Origin: Mucor racemosus
Lineage: Eukaryota > Mucoromycota > Mucoromycetes > Mucorales > Mucoraceae
Direction: 5' to 3'
Assembly: GCA_027405735.1 (NCBI GenBank)
Contig: JAPEHQ010000001.1
Span: forward strand, 6,572,001 to 6,636,000
DNA: 64,000 bases
Both the position numbers and the translations under genes were made by a program. Shown here one piece after another: positions 44,680-57,350 of this stretch (positions are counted from its first letter, which is position 1; every line of letters begins with the position of its first letter). The notes beneath the pieces are model-generated. The model saw only the letters and a program-made list of their open reading frames with translations, did no database searches and had not been told where the DNA came from.

Positions 44680-45789
44680 TTATTCAGTTTTACCAGAATT
44701 AATCCAATTTTGATGAATTCGTACAAGCTCAGGAATGATCTCACTCTCAATCTCAATATCATTAGACATTTGTTGCTGTGTAAGTGATAATACCTTTTCG
44801 CTTTCTTGAGTGATAAATGTAACTGTTTGTTTACGAGTCTTGAGCATGTTGCCAATAACAACTTGATGGCCATAACGAGTAAGTGCTTGTCTAGCCTTAG
44901 GAACTAGTAAGTTATTATCGGTTTCGAGTTTGAAAGATACAATTAATCCTTTAGCTGCCCAATTACTGACTAATGGCTTCAAAAACTTAGGCACTTGATC
45001 CAATGTCAACGTCAAACCGCCATCACGAGACTGAATCTTGTGTTCTGCCATTTTTTGTGATGGAATAAAGAAATCACTGACAGCAGCTGCAAGGTAATAC
45101 ATGGCATTACGTTCTAAACGTGCTAATATCTTTGATCCAGATTGAAGTTTGAATAAATATTCGGGGAGTGTTACAAAATCAAGCATTAAAATTCGGTTAT
45201 TTTCTTTAGCTTCATTGTATTTTGTCAAAATTTTATGCATTTTGGTGGCATATTGAGCAAGAACTGGCATTAAAAATTAGCCAACATTTCAATATTCTAT
45301 CTTTAATAGTAAATACCTTGAACTGAACCATCTTCTTTTGGTTCCAAAAAATCCAAAAATCCCATATTTGAGTGCGTATAATGACGGTTATAAGGCTGAA
45401 TACTATTTTGACGATGCATAAATACTACTGCATATCCCGCTTCCAAGAAATATTCAGCAGATGTGGCACCACGATTACCGTTACTAAAGTTATCAATGAA
45501 TCGAACAGTTTGATTCTCGAGAGGCACAGTAGTTCCACCGCTCTAATTAACATACAACCTTTTAGTATACGCTTCAATTCATAAATTTAGTACTTACGGT
45601 GATAAAAACAACTTTGCTGCCGGCCTCTTTATGGTAATCTACAAACGCGTTTAACTTTGATTCAAATTCTGGTAAATCAGCTGGAGGCTCGTTTATTTCA
45701 AAGTAAACATCAGGGTCAATGACACCTTGACCATTATCGAGGATTGGTTCATTTGAGGCGGATGAAATAGGTACAGTAATTGAAGCCAT
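44680..45789 (-). CDS. CAB2: Phosphopantothenate-cysteine ligase (coenzyme A synthesis)
   Basis: Three exons: 45789-45598, 45542-45317 and 45263-44680, 333 aa, typical for eukaryotic PPCS. Family signatures are present in order: [14 protein letters not shown] (split by intron 1), [29 protein letters not shown], then [13 protein letters not shown] and [19 protein letters not shown]. The enzyme joins 4'-phosphopantothenate and cysteine using ATP or CTP, the second step of CoA biosynthesis, as a cytosolic dimer. Its neighbour two genes away is a CoA ligase, but there is no reason to see an operon-like link in a fungus. The first ~45 residues are a family-typical variable extension. Confidence 0.93.
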
Positions 45790-46439
45790 ATTGAGTTGTA
45801 TTGCAGGAAAGATAGGGAAAATGTTCAAATTTTCCTATTTTTTCGTTTTGCATTCGAGATTTGTAATATGATGATCATCTCCTCCCAGTCACAGGAAGTT
45901 TGTCAATGCTACTACTTCAAGAAGTGTAATCAACGTCGATTATAAATACAATTGTACGACAAATATACAAATCGTGTCATTATATGGCATAATCGCACGT
46001 ATTCAATAGCAATTGCATGACAGGTTCTTTATGTGAATTAAAATTTTAATCATTCAGTTTTATTGAAAGAATAGCACGGAGCATCAGGCAGCATAAAACT
46101 TTTCGTTGATACATTGTACAATATTCTTCTCGCGGATAAGCTTTTTGGCAAAGTTTATCGTGATAAAATAAGCTCATTAGATGTTACATTGCATTAGGAT
46201 TATTAAGGCTCCAGGGTCCATGAATTAATGAATGCTAATTACAATAGAAAGATATTTTTGGCTTGATAAACGGAATAAGGGATATTTCAATGGTCAGTAA
46301 ATATTTATGGATCTTCGTAACTGTTCTTTTTTTGTTTTTATTGATTATTAAATAGTCTTATGTAGTTAAAACTCTATACGATGAAATGTTTCTGATCTCT
46401 CAGTAAGCCAAAGAAAGTTGAATTCCAAGAAACTTGATT
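45790..46439. other. Intergenic, upstream of the PPCS gene
   Basis: No supported frame, no repeat partner; TATA-like words near the gene are not distinctive. Confidence 0.35.
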
Positions 46440-47745
46440 TTCAAGGTCACCAGCCTTTAAAGCGAAGTGCTCCATTATTTCTAGTAATTAGTCTCACACT
46501 AAATACTTTTTGGGATATATCTTGGACACTGCTAAATTGATAAAAATTGTTCGCATTATGTTACCTATTTTTAATTTTATTTTATATCTCATGAAAGACT
46601 CAAAAACACGTAAAATCACTGCTTTTTCTTTGAAAACTGGGTCTCACTTTTCATTTCTGCTCTACTTTCTTTTTTACTAAATAACGCCAAGAAAAAATTA
46701 TATGCCAATGTACCTGAGATGTTCAGCTTTAATCTAAAAATAAGTATCCAGAAATATCCTATCTTTTGCAGTTGGTATTCATTTTTTAGTGCTAATGTTT
46801 CAGACTTCTACGCGTATTTCACTGGTAAAAATCGAAAATTTTGAGGCTTCATATCTCTACAAAAAATTAAGCTATACTAACAAAGTTTAATAATAAAATT
46901 TACTTGTTTTGAAGCACTCTATCACATAGTTTAGTATAAAAAAGTTCTGAGCATTTTTATTTATTTTTTCATTTTTTTGACATTTTCGTAGCAGATTTCA
47001 AAATATTGGTTAAATTGAGCAGCAGTTGTTTTACATTCATTTCATTGAGCTCGTTGAGCTCTCTCGGACCCAATTTAGTTTTTTTAAAAATATTCATTTT
47101 TCGTGGAGATATCCTCAAAAATGTGTACAAAGAGATACCTTCGTTTCTAGCTCCAATTTTCTCCTTGTATACCCTTATCCCAAATTCTGAAATTGAAAAA
47201 AAAATGACAGAAATCTAGTTTTCTCTACGAAAAACGTAGCTAGAAAATTCAGCAATAGCTCGATCGATAGATAATTGTTTTGCACATTATTTTCAATACT
47301 TATATTTAAAATATGTTTATAAAAAGCGGTGTGTATCTTCAAAAAACCTTCAAAATTTTAATTGCATTTTGAGCAAAATTTTATGTGAAATATTTGTTCG
47401 AATTTTGTTGAGATGGATGCAGAATTTGAAACTGTACAAAAACCATTTAACAAGCTAGGTCAACTTACTTTGCAGTTCATGAGACATTAAACGATTTTGT
47501 TTTTTTTTATCATTTTCTGATCATTTTCTGATCATTTTTTTCAAATCAATTTTGAATCCCCGTTAATATAAGCTTTAAGTTGTAATGTAAACTATCATCG
47601 TGGTTATCTCGACGAAAAATCAATATTTTTTGCTAAAACAAAAAATGCAGAGCAGCTTTGAGTTAGATCTATCTTGCGAATACAAAAAATTGATGCCCCA
47701 ATTTAAATGTTTAATTTTTTTATAACTAATAATTTTACAACGCCC
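46440..47745 (+). repeat. Interspersed repeat family A, copy 3
   Basis: 46541-47676 is collinear without indels with 55976-57111 (constant offset 9435) with only a handful of substitutions, all seen in the first ~200 bases. The invariant 47-base core is at 47097-47143. Both copies share the same broken short frame (47006-47218). Copies 1 and 2 are clearly more diverged. Confidence 0.92.
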
Positions 47746-48030
47746 TGTTATAAAAGAACAAATTTTGCTTTAGTATTTGCAATACAAAAGCCTCAAGTGT
47801 TTCTTGTTTTTTTTCAACAGCGTGGCGTTGCTCATAACAAGTTGCTTTAAATTCAATGTTTATTTAGAACTGTTTCATACACAAAGATGAAACTAGGTGA
47901 GAACAACAATTTATAATACAAGCATGAGATGTATCTGAAGAAAGAGAGCATAATTTTCTTTGTTTCATAATTTCAATCAGAAGCACTAAGTGTCTTTTAT
48001 TGAATACTTGAGCAATCCAGAAGCTTTTGT
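47746..48030. other. Intergenic, 3' side of the beta-lactamase-fold gene
   Basis: Short A+T-rich stretch; nothing identified. Confidence 0.35.
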
Positions 48031-49586
48031 TTATGATTTTTGCTTCTTTACTATATCAAATACAGATCTGGCAATAGAAATAGCTCGAATATCAGGGCCA
48101 ATAGCATCGCTATAGCCATTCATTGCATAAGCAATTGCAACGTTATACTTATCATTCCAAACAAACAAGGATCCTCCTGCACCTGCTCCACCGACAAAAT
48201 TAGTACTATTATCTGATAATTCGAAAAAGTTTTCATTGGGAAAAATCATGAATCCACCTCGTAGGTTTATGAGCGAAAGAAAAGGGAAAACAGCATCCAC
48301 TTCAGCTTCAATATAAGTAGTAGCTTCTTTGTAGGTCGATTCTTTAGTAAAAAGATCAGGTTCTCCTTCAACAATTGCTTTGCCTCTATTAGCCATCATT
48401 GCTCCAAGTTTAGCCATCTATTTTATGCAATTTGTTATTACATAACTTAACATTGCCTTATTTTTAGGATCTTACTGAGTCAGCATTTGTGTGACCGGAA
48501 TAGGATGGCCCTTCGATGGCTCGATTTTCGGGATCACGATTATTCATGACACCCTCCTTTTGATCAATATTAGGATGCACAATTGTTTTTGTGAATAAAC
48601 TGTTCTTATCGAAAACACTTTTAATGAATGCTTTTTCAGAAAAAGGATTCAAGTAAATGCGAGCAAGCTCCAGGAACTGCTGGTACCCAGCCCTTTGGTA
48701 AAACGGAGCAATGCGTGTTACATCAACACCTTCAGTAGCATCGGGTTTCAAATACCACTCGGAGCCGTACTTATCCTTGAATTCTCGAGCAAAATCATCT
48801 ATGGTGCGATGCTGAGGATCAACACGACGAACGATTTCGTTTTGATACCATCCTTGGGTGATAGCATGATAAGAGTGTATTGGTGTACCATTGAAATTAT
48901 GAGGTTGTTTAGCTAAAATATCAGCAAATACAACAGGATCTGTAACATTGGCCATGGAAAGAGGAACATCTAGAGCACCAACACCAGCAGTATGTCTCAT
49001 CTAATGGTTACTTTAATAATTTTTTTACTTCCATATATGTAGAAAAAGAGCTTACCAGATCCATCAAAGTTACATTTTCCTTATTATTTTGAGCAAACTC
49101 GGGCCAGTACGTAGATATGCGTTCATCGTACGATAATAATCCTTGATCAACTAATTGAGCAATTACTATGGCACTCTAAAAACTGTATTAATTATAGATT
49201 TTGATTCGTGGGAATGCTATGGTATTCCATATATGGCTTACCAATACTTTTGTACTGGAGAAGACCATTTGCAAAGTATTATTTGTATACTCAATCTTAT
49301 TTTCGACATCTTGCCAACCACCTTCAAGGCTAATTACTTTCTTTCCGTCTACATACGCAGTAAGACTGGCACCTACTTCATTGCCTTGCTTCAAGTTATT
49401 TACAAAGATATCATAAGTTTCCTTGAAATTATCGTCCACAAAACCGTGGATTGGGATATTTGAAGGACAGTCGAATCCAACTATTGCACATGGGAGGCTC
49501 GAGAAGTTTGTCTTTGTAACAGATTGATAAACAACAAACGATACAACCGGAACAATAAATGATATAGTCTTCCCTATAGAGAACAT
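48031..49586 (-). CDS. Beta-lactamase-fold serine hydrolase (LACTB/esterase-type), membrane-anchored
   Basis: Four exons: 49586-49242, 49175-49056, 49000-48476 and 48417-48031, 458 aa. The N-terminus MFSIGKTISFIVPVVSFVVY is a signal peptide or anchor. The class C beta-lactamase/DD-peptidase nucleophile motif SxxK is SSTK at residues 110-113. The second motif tyrosine is in YHAITQGWYQNEIVRR (the YxN position reads YHA, as is usual in eukaryotic members of this family). MRHTAGVGALDVPLS follows the helix pattern MxHTSG, and GGAGAGGSLFVWN near the C-terminus is the HxG-like strand region. The substrate is unknown; eukaryotic relatives are peptidases or esterases and not antibiotic-resistance enzymes. 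Confidence 0.88.
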
Positions 49587-49996
49587 TTTGTGATAATGAA
49601 GAGATAATAAAAGGATTTCATCGAGCTTGTGAGCATAATTTATGTTTTATTTTAATAGCGTAGACATTGATTCCCAGCTTTGTAATACGGTGTACAGCAT
49701 TTGTAAACAAGTAGTTTGAAGTTGCAAGGAAATCTCATCAAATACTCGCAAGCCAGTAACCAGATGACTACAGGTATCTAAATAAATGTTGGCATAAAGC
49801 ATAATTCATGCATTTGGTGTAAAAACTTCTACTTCTGAATGGATGATGGGAGTATTTATCAATTTTCATTGTTTCATTGGCCAAGTTATAAAATTGAGAA
49901 CGTTTACTTTGCGTCACTGAAACGACAGAATAACAACAAACCTTGATGATAATCAAATTCTCTTTTCTCTCTTTTACTTTTTAAAAAGAAAACAAA
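49587..49996. promoter_or_regulatory. Divergent promoter region, hydrolase / PARP-ZF gene
   Basis: 410 bp shared by two divergent genes; pyrimidine-rich TCTCTTTTCTCTCTTTTAC lies just before the PARP-ZF ATG. No further element is distinctive. Confidence 0.4.
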
Positions 49997-51257
49997 ATGG
50001 TTTATCTCGTTGATGTAAGTGCCGTGTATCTGAATCGTTTATATTTCTACCAATGCTAATATTCATTATGCAAAAAAAAAAAAAAAAAATAGTATGCAAA
50101 GGTAACATTTCATAAACCGAAGATAAAAGATAACAACATTTAATCAATGTATATTCTTTGTAGAGTGGCCGCAGTGCTTGTAAAGGTCCTAAAAATGGCT
50201 GTATTTCTGCAGATCATCACATTAGTGTGAGTATTTAGTGATTTTATTCGTATCTTGGTTCTCATGTATTCCTATTTCAGAAAGGTGAATTAAGACTTGG
50301 TGTGGAGGCTGACCAAGATGGTCCCCGCACTTATTGGCGTCATTGGTAAGTTGGTATGATGTATCATTTGAGAATTATATCTGACTGTATATTAAGGCAA
50401 TGCACCACTCCTAAAGTACTAGCTAATATGAGAGAAGCAATGTCCAGTCCAGAAGAATTGGAAGGATTTGACTTACTTCGAGATGAGGATAAAGAGCGCA
50501 TTCAAAAAGCTTGGGATGAAGGAGAAATAGCTAAAGATGAGAAGCCTGAAGATAATAAATCTGAAGGCGAGAAACCTGAAAGCTCTCATGCTGAAAAGGA
50601 CAATGAGTAAGTTTTCATCAATGCATCTCTCTCAATTATATATGAGCATTGTGTTCATGAATAAATTACATTAGACAACCTAAAGAGGAAAAATCACATA
50701 AAGAAGCTGATAAGTAAGTCTAATATTTTACAACATATGCTTCGTATTTGTATCAACAACATTTACTTTATAGGAAAGACAATGATGATAATGAAGAGTC
50801 TGCTCAAGCTCAAGATGGTGATAAGGCTGCTGGCACATCTGAAGAGAAAGAAGAAGAGCAAGACGTTGAAAACGAAAGCACTGAAAAGACATCAGAACCA
50901 AAAGAAGAAAGCAAAGAAGCCGAGACCTCTAAACCCAAGTCCGCTGCTAAAACCAAGAAGGATGCCAAGCCCAGGTAAGAAAAAAGATTGTACATTTACT
51001 TTCGCATACGCTGACGATTGTTTACATTTTAAAGAGCTGAGCCTAGTCGTCGATCCACTAGAGTTAAAGATAATGCAGCTACTAAAAAAGACTCGTAAGT
51101 TAATATCACAGTATATTTAGTATATAGCTCTAATATCATTACATGTTTATATAGATTTCCCTTGTCCGATACTGTTAAGAAACGCAGTGCTACTGCAGAC
51201 AAAAAGAGGAAGGCTTCCTCCACTAGCGCTTCAAAAAGGAAAGCAAAGAAAAACTAG
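49997..51257 (+). CDS. PARP-type zinc-finger protein with acidic/basic tail (no catalytic PARP domain)
   Basis: Eight small exons: 49997-50014 (18 nt), 50164-50226, 50281-50345, 50397-50606, 50675-50713 (39 nt), 50774-50974, 51035-51094 and 51155-51257, 252 aa. Exons 1-4 spell one PARP-type zinc finger: MVYLVDSGRSACKGPKNGC, ISKGELRLGVEADQDGP, then TYWRHWQC (ligands Cys, Cys, His, Cys), followed by the family's TPKVLANMREA and GFDLLRDEDKERIQKAWDEG. The remaining ~170 residues are Glu/Lys/Asp-rich and end in a highly basic segment (KKRSATADKKRKA, KRKAKKN) that could be a nuclear localisation or DNA-binding tail. Such fingers recognise DNA breaks or nicks; a nuclear DNA-repair or chromatin role is inference. 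There is no ADP-ribosyltransferase domain. Confidence 0.88.
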
Positions 51258-51787
51258 TGGTTTTTATTCATGATTGAATGAAATCCATAGCTTTTTATAT
51301 TCTAAAAAAAAAAATATGTATGATTGATTAAAAATATCGAAATTTGCAATGACATTTAATAATAATAAAAATCTACTTTCTGAGATGTGCTTACTTGACA
51401 AATGTTATGTAATTGTATTTTTTCATCGAAAAACAGATTATTACATTAAATCTAATACTATCATGTTAATATTTGTAATGGATTGCTGTTCGCTCCATGA
51501 AATTTTTGTAGTATTTCAATTAATGTAAAGGTATCGAAAGGGCTTTTCCGTCGCTTTGATGTAGATTTTATCATATGGACACATTTGAAATATATTTCAT
51601 CAACAAATCACGAAAGAGTGAATAGCTTTTGTATTTTATTTTATGATCAAGGACATATTATATTCAGGGGATGTGAATTGGACAAAAGTATTCAATATGT
51701 AAGTAATAATTAATCATATAGAAGAGTTAAAAATGGGTATGAACAATTTTAAATTGGCGATAAATATATACACATGGATGAGAAGCC
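51258..51787. other. Intergenic between convergent PARP-ZF and ULS1-like genes
   Basis: 530 bp of A+T-rich 3' flanks; no frame, repeat partner or RNA identified. Confidence 0.4.
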
Positions 51788-54700
51788 TTAAGCTGTAGAT
51801 CCAGAAGGTTCATCCTCTGGTAAATCACCACCACGGAAAAGATACATCAATTCTTGTACACCCAAACGATTGGCTCTATTAGTAGATCCTTCTCCCAAGA
51901 CACCATCAGCGATAATCTAAAAAAAAAAAAGAATTGTGTCAAACCACATTTTGAGGTAGAAATACAAAAAACTAGATAATTACCTGTTTCTTCTCTTGTA
52001 ATTTCAGAATACGATCTTCGACTGTATCATTAATAAAGATACGATGAACATCTACAGGCTTTTGTTGACCAATACGATGAACACGATCAATGGCCTGATT
52101 TTCTAATGCTGGGTTCCACCAAACATCCATCAAGATTACACGATTAGCACAAGTCAAATTAAGGCCTAATGAACCACATTTCGTAGAGACAAGTAAAACC
52201 TTGACTTCAGGATCATCGAAGAATTTGCTGACAGTGTCTGCGCGTTGTTTAATATCCATAGAACCATCATAGCGAAGATACTTGTAGCCTCGATCTTCCA
52301 ATGGTCGAATAATCAAATCAAGCTATAATTCAATGTTAGTATCGACTTTTGAACCAGATGTTTGCAATACTTACGAAACCAGTAAATTGCGAAAATACAA
52401 TTGTCTTGTCTTGACCTTCAGTTTCTGCAGCTGTTGAATCGAGAATTTCAATCATTTTATTAATCTTAGCGCTGGAAACAAACTCCTGTACTCTTGCAAG
52501 TGCTTCTTCTTCCTTTGCCTTCTTTTCTTCTTCTTGGCTCTCTTCTTCATCAGCTTCTTCGAGTAAATGTGGTGCATGGACTTTGATAAAAGTCTCGACA
52601 CCCACTAATTTCTTTACATTCAACTCACCACGACATTGAGGACAACGTTTGATACTACCATCGCTAGTATTGACGTATGAATCAAGACATTCCTTACAAA
52701 GAATATGACCACAACCTTTGAGAATCTGCGCATCTTGAGCAGTATCCATACAAATAGGGCACTCGATATCACTCAAAGTGGCATTATCACTTAATAAACG
52801 ACCAATAACTTCAGGGTTCATATCCTTGGCAGACTCTGTTTGATCTTCATGGGAAGACTCGGTTTCAGAATCGCCTTCAGTTAATGTTAAATGAGGATGC
52901 AGACAAGATTGACGAAGACGCAACAAAAGAACCAATACAGAAGAATATTTTTTCATGACAACACCTTGACGTAAATATTTGTTAAATCTTGCTTGAGCAC
53001 GTTGATTTACATACTCGTAATGAGCCCTTTCATCATCTGTAAAGTCAATATGAGTCATATGAATGTTTCTTTCTGGTAAATCAAGAATTGGACGACCATC
53101 AATCAATGCTTTCTTTGAGCGACGAAGAGAAATAGCTTTCATTAATACAGCAGCAACTCGAACAGCTTTTTTGTGTTGACCTCCCTTCATTGGTTTCAAG
53201 ATAGTATCTCTAAATTCTTCCCACTCACAAAAAGGTCGAACTCGTAAAAACTTGACCAAAGAGTACAATTCATCAATCTTGTTCTGAATAGGAGTTGCGG
53301 TCATACACCATCTGTAAGTAGCATCTATTTGGCAACTACAGAAGCAAGTTGTTTAGTGTCAGTATTTTGAGAAAAGCCCATAAACATTCAAATTGTACCA
53401 TCCTTTGTTGGCGATAGTCTGCTTATTCTTAATTGTATGCGCTTCATCTAAAATTACTCTGTGGAAAGTAATTTTATGGAAGGGACCGTATTGATTTTCC
53501 TTGTATTGTGTTGCAGTAATATGATAAGATGAAATGATAACTAATGCATTAAATATGTGTTGGATTAAGAAAAAAGAGAGATAAAACAGCTAATCACATA
53601 AACATACCATCATAGAAAGCCAACTGACGAGGGTTTAAAGGCCTTGAACTGCCATGATATACTAAAACTTTTAAGCGAGGGCTAGTCTTCTCTTCGATTT
53701 CTCTACGCCATTGATCCATTAAAGATACAGGACAGACAATCAATGTAGCTTTGATTTTCAATTCTCCAGCACCAAGACGACTATGCGATTCAATTCTACT
53801 ATAATCGATGGGTGTGGCATTTTCACAGGGATTTTGCACAATGGTTGCCATTGCTTGAATAGTCTTTTTTTTAATAAAAATGAATAAACACATTGACTTA
53901 TTATTAAATAAAAAGCTATGCTTACCTTTCCAAGACCCATATCATCAGCCAAAATACCACCTTTATTATTGGAGTTTTCCATCTTTATCATCCATTGGAG
54001 ACCAATCTTTTGATGTTCTAATAAAGTGATTGACAAACCATCGGGTGTACCAGTTCTATCTTCAGGTGGAGGTGGTTCATCAGATACAATATTCTCCAGT
54101 AATTCACGAAGCTCACGCTCTGTTTCTTGTTGAGTTAATGGTGCTGAATATGGTTTAGGAAGACGTCTCTTATAACTTTGTTGAGCGGCAATGGCAGCCA
54201 TGTGCGATTGAAGTGTTTGAATTCTGGAAAATGCTGCGGATGATGATGCTGATGTACCTTGCATATGAGGCATAGAAATACCAGCAAATGGTCTTGATGC
54301 ATCAGCCATGATTGAATATAAAGAGTCGCTTCTATCGTATGAAGTTCCATCAGATGAACCGTAGAAATAAGGAAGTGAAGGACGATCGTAATTTGGATTA
54401 CTAAGATAATCATCATATATAACATCAGAATCACTATCATCTTCATCGCCAGAATCGATCAAATAGTAAGGATCACGCTGTAAAACGGCACTTTCATCGG
54501 TAAGATCAATACAATCATCGTCATCAATAATTTCATATGGTACTTTATCTTTGCCAGATTCATCTAATTTTATTTTTTTAGATTGTTGTCTTTGTTGTTC
54601 AATTGCATCCAATGTTCTTTTAAGAGATGTTTGTGGCATAAAGGAAGACTCTGGTTTAATCTTTAATATCTCTTGTAAACGTGCATTAGAAGAGGAGGAG

Positions 54701-55185
54701 GAGGAAGAAGATGAACTACTAGCTGCAGCATTACTTGAATCAGCCCCTCCTAATTCTCTTTGTAATTGAAGAGCAAATTCAAGGTTTCTTTTATTCTCCA
54801 TATCTAGTTTCTCTGCAATTTCTCTTTGTGCTTTTATTTCATCAATATTGATACCCAACATGCTTAATTCTTCTGGATTATCTAAACCAGCTTCAACAAA
54901 AAAAGCGTAGGCATCATCATCTAATGAAATACTGTTGTGAACACTTGCGCCTGCTTTATTCAAACTTTCATCTCTAGTGTTATTTTCATCATCGCTAATA
55001 TCATGTACAAAATTGTATTCATCCGCAGTTAAATCCAGGACTAAACTTGAAGCACCTGGACTATCGATATCTTGAGGATTATCTGAAATAACTGATGTGC
55101 TTCGAATAGCAGCCAAATTGGGAGATCCATTGAAATCACTTTCAGTATCTGAAATTTCTAAAATATGGTAATCAGGTTCACTCAT
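51788..55185 (-). CDS. SNF2-family ATPase with embedded RING finger, ULS1/Rrp2-like SUMO-targeted translocase
   Basis: Six exons: 55185-53926, 53863-53608, 53540-53399, 53335-52375, 52322-51984 and 51916-51788, 1028 aa. The first ~380 residues are acidic and disordered and contain SUMO-interaction-like motifs (SLVLDLTADE, DCIDLTDESAV) and poly-Ser. Helicase lobe 1 has Walker A ADDMGLGK|TIQAM (intron inside), ILDEAHTIKN and MTATPIQN. A C3HC4 RING (CPICMDTAQDAQ, CGHILCKECL, CPQC; about residues 745-790) lies between the lobes. Lobe 2 has IVFSQFTGF, STKCGSLGLNLTCANRVIL and QAIDRVHRIGQ. HIRAN, present in Rad5/HLTF, is not seen, and the SIMs favour the ULS1 (yeast) / Rrp1-Rrp2 (fission yeast) branch, which clears SUMOylated or stalled DNA-bound proteins in the nucleus. 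Subfamily is inference. Confidence 0.92.
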
Positions 55186-55879
55186 TTTGAAGGAAAGTAT
55201 TGGTATTGTTTATATAGTGTAAAAAAAAAAGAGAGAAGCAAGCGAAAGATAAAATAACTGAAAGAATTTTCTACAAACAATCAATCAAAATCACAAAAAA
55301 AGTTTCTTTTATTAAAACTAAACACTAGCCAATGAGGAAAAGTTCAAATATGTTCTTTTTTAGTACATGTCTTGCTGGTTTTTGACCAATAAAAGTATTA
55401 TTTACTCCTTGAAGAGAAATATACAAGTGAATGCCGTATACCTAGCACGGATATCCATATCATAAAACAAAGCTGGTTTCAATTATCAGTGTAAATCAAA
55501 AAGCGAAAAGCATAATACGATGCATTATTTTCTATACGGAAGAATTCTACTATGACCTTACAAAAGCAAAATACACAACAAAATGCATAGTGAATCACAG
55601 CCTTTATTTCTTGAAAACCAAATGAAAAAATAAAAAGAATTGAAAGATTGGAAATCTGGATATTTTATAGGAACAAAAAATAAACGAAGTTTTATTAATG
55701 GACTTGTTGCAATAGCTTTAGTTTCATGAGGCATCGATCATGAAACGCATTAACATCAAGCAGTAAAAATTCAATGTCAAAGTGTGCGACTTTTTGGCCA
55801 AAGTTACATTCCACAAGTTAAAATGGATTTTGGAGTGTTTTTTTGTACGTCTCTGCTCGAGCTAGATTTGAACTTCCAT
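55186..55879. other. Intergenic, upstream of the ULS1-like gene
   Basis: Promoter side of the minus-strand gene with A-rich leader; no frame or partner repeat. Confidence 0.35.
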
Positions 55880-57350
55880 AGTTTTCAATCTTCAAAATTG
55901 GAGCATGTCCTCCTTTTAATAACTAATCTCATGTTATACACATTCTAGGATATACCTTAGACACTGCTAAACTGGTAAAAATTGTTCGCATTATGTTACC
56001 TATTTTTAATTTTATTTTATATTTCATGAAAGACTCAAAAACACGTAAAATCACTGCTTTTTCTTTGAAAACAGGGTCTCGCTTTTCATTTCTGCTCTAC
56101 TTTCTTTTTTACTAAATAACGCTAAGAAAAAATTATATGCCAATGTACCTGAGATGTTCAGCTTTAATCTAAAAATGAGTATCCAGAAATATCCTATCTT
56201 TTGCAGTTGGTATTCATTTTTTAGTGCTAATGTTTCAGACTTCTACACGTATTTCACTGGTAAAAATCGAAAATTTTGAGGCTTCATATCTCTACAAAAA
56301 ATTAAGCTATACTAACAAAGTTTAATAATAAAATTTACTTGTTTTGAAGCACTCTATCACATAGTTTAGTATAAAAAAGTTCTGAGCATTTTTATTTATT
56401 TTTTCATTTTTTTGACATTTTCGTAGCAGATTTCAAAATATTGGTTAAATTGAGCAGCAGTTGTTTTACATTCATTTCATTGAGCTCGTTGAGCTCTCTC
56501 GGACCCAATTTAGTTTTTTTAAAAATATTCATTTTTCGTGGAGATATCCTCAAAAATGTGTACAAAGAGATACCTTCGTTTCTAGCTCCAATTTTCTCCT
56601 TGTATACCCTTATCCCAAATTCTGAAATTGAAAAAAAAATGACAGAAATCTAGTTTTCTCTACGAAAAACGTAGCTAGAAAATTCAGCAATAGCTCGATC
56701 GATAGATAATTGTTTTGCACATTATTTTCAATACTTATATTTAAAATATGTTTATAAAAAGCGGTGTGTATCTTCAAAAAACCTTCAAAATTTTAATTGC
56801 ATTTTGAGCAAAATTTTATGTGAAATATTTGTTCGAATTTTGTTGAGATGGATGCAGAATTTGAAACTGTACAAAAACCATTTAACAAGCTAGGTCAACT
56901 TACTTTGCAGTTCATGAGACATTAAACGATTTTGTTTTTTTTTATCATTTTCTGATCATTTTCTGATCATTTTTTTCAAATCAATTTTGAATCCCCGTTA
57001 ATATAAGCTTTAAGTTGTAATGTAAACTATCATCGTGGTTATCTCGACGAAAAATCAATATTTTTTGCTAAAACAAAAAATGCAGAGCAGCTTTGAGTTA
57101 GATCTATCTTGAGAATACAAAAAAGTAATACCTCGATTTAAGTGTTTAATTTTTTACAACTAATAATTTTAGATCAAATGTTTGGTCAGTGCACTTATAT
57201 CCTGGTATTCCCCCTTTTATTCCCGGAGAGGTAGAGAGGTATCATAGCCCATAGAGGGAATATACATCTTCGCTGGATATTTCACATAATTTAATTCAAT
57301 ATTGAACGAAAACATTCAAAAATCATTTACCTATAAGATTTGTTGTCGAA
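55880..57350 (+). repeat. Interspersed repeat family A, copy 4
   Basis: Near-identical to copy 3 (offset 9435) over 55976-57111. Beyond that it continues with homology to copy 1 (TGCACTTATATCCTGG / TGCACTTTATACTCTG, then TACATCTTC and CTCAATATT/TTCAATATT words) to about 57320, so it is the fuller of the two young copies. Invariant core at 56532-56578. Confidence 0.92.
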
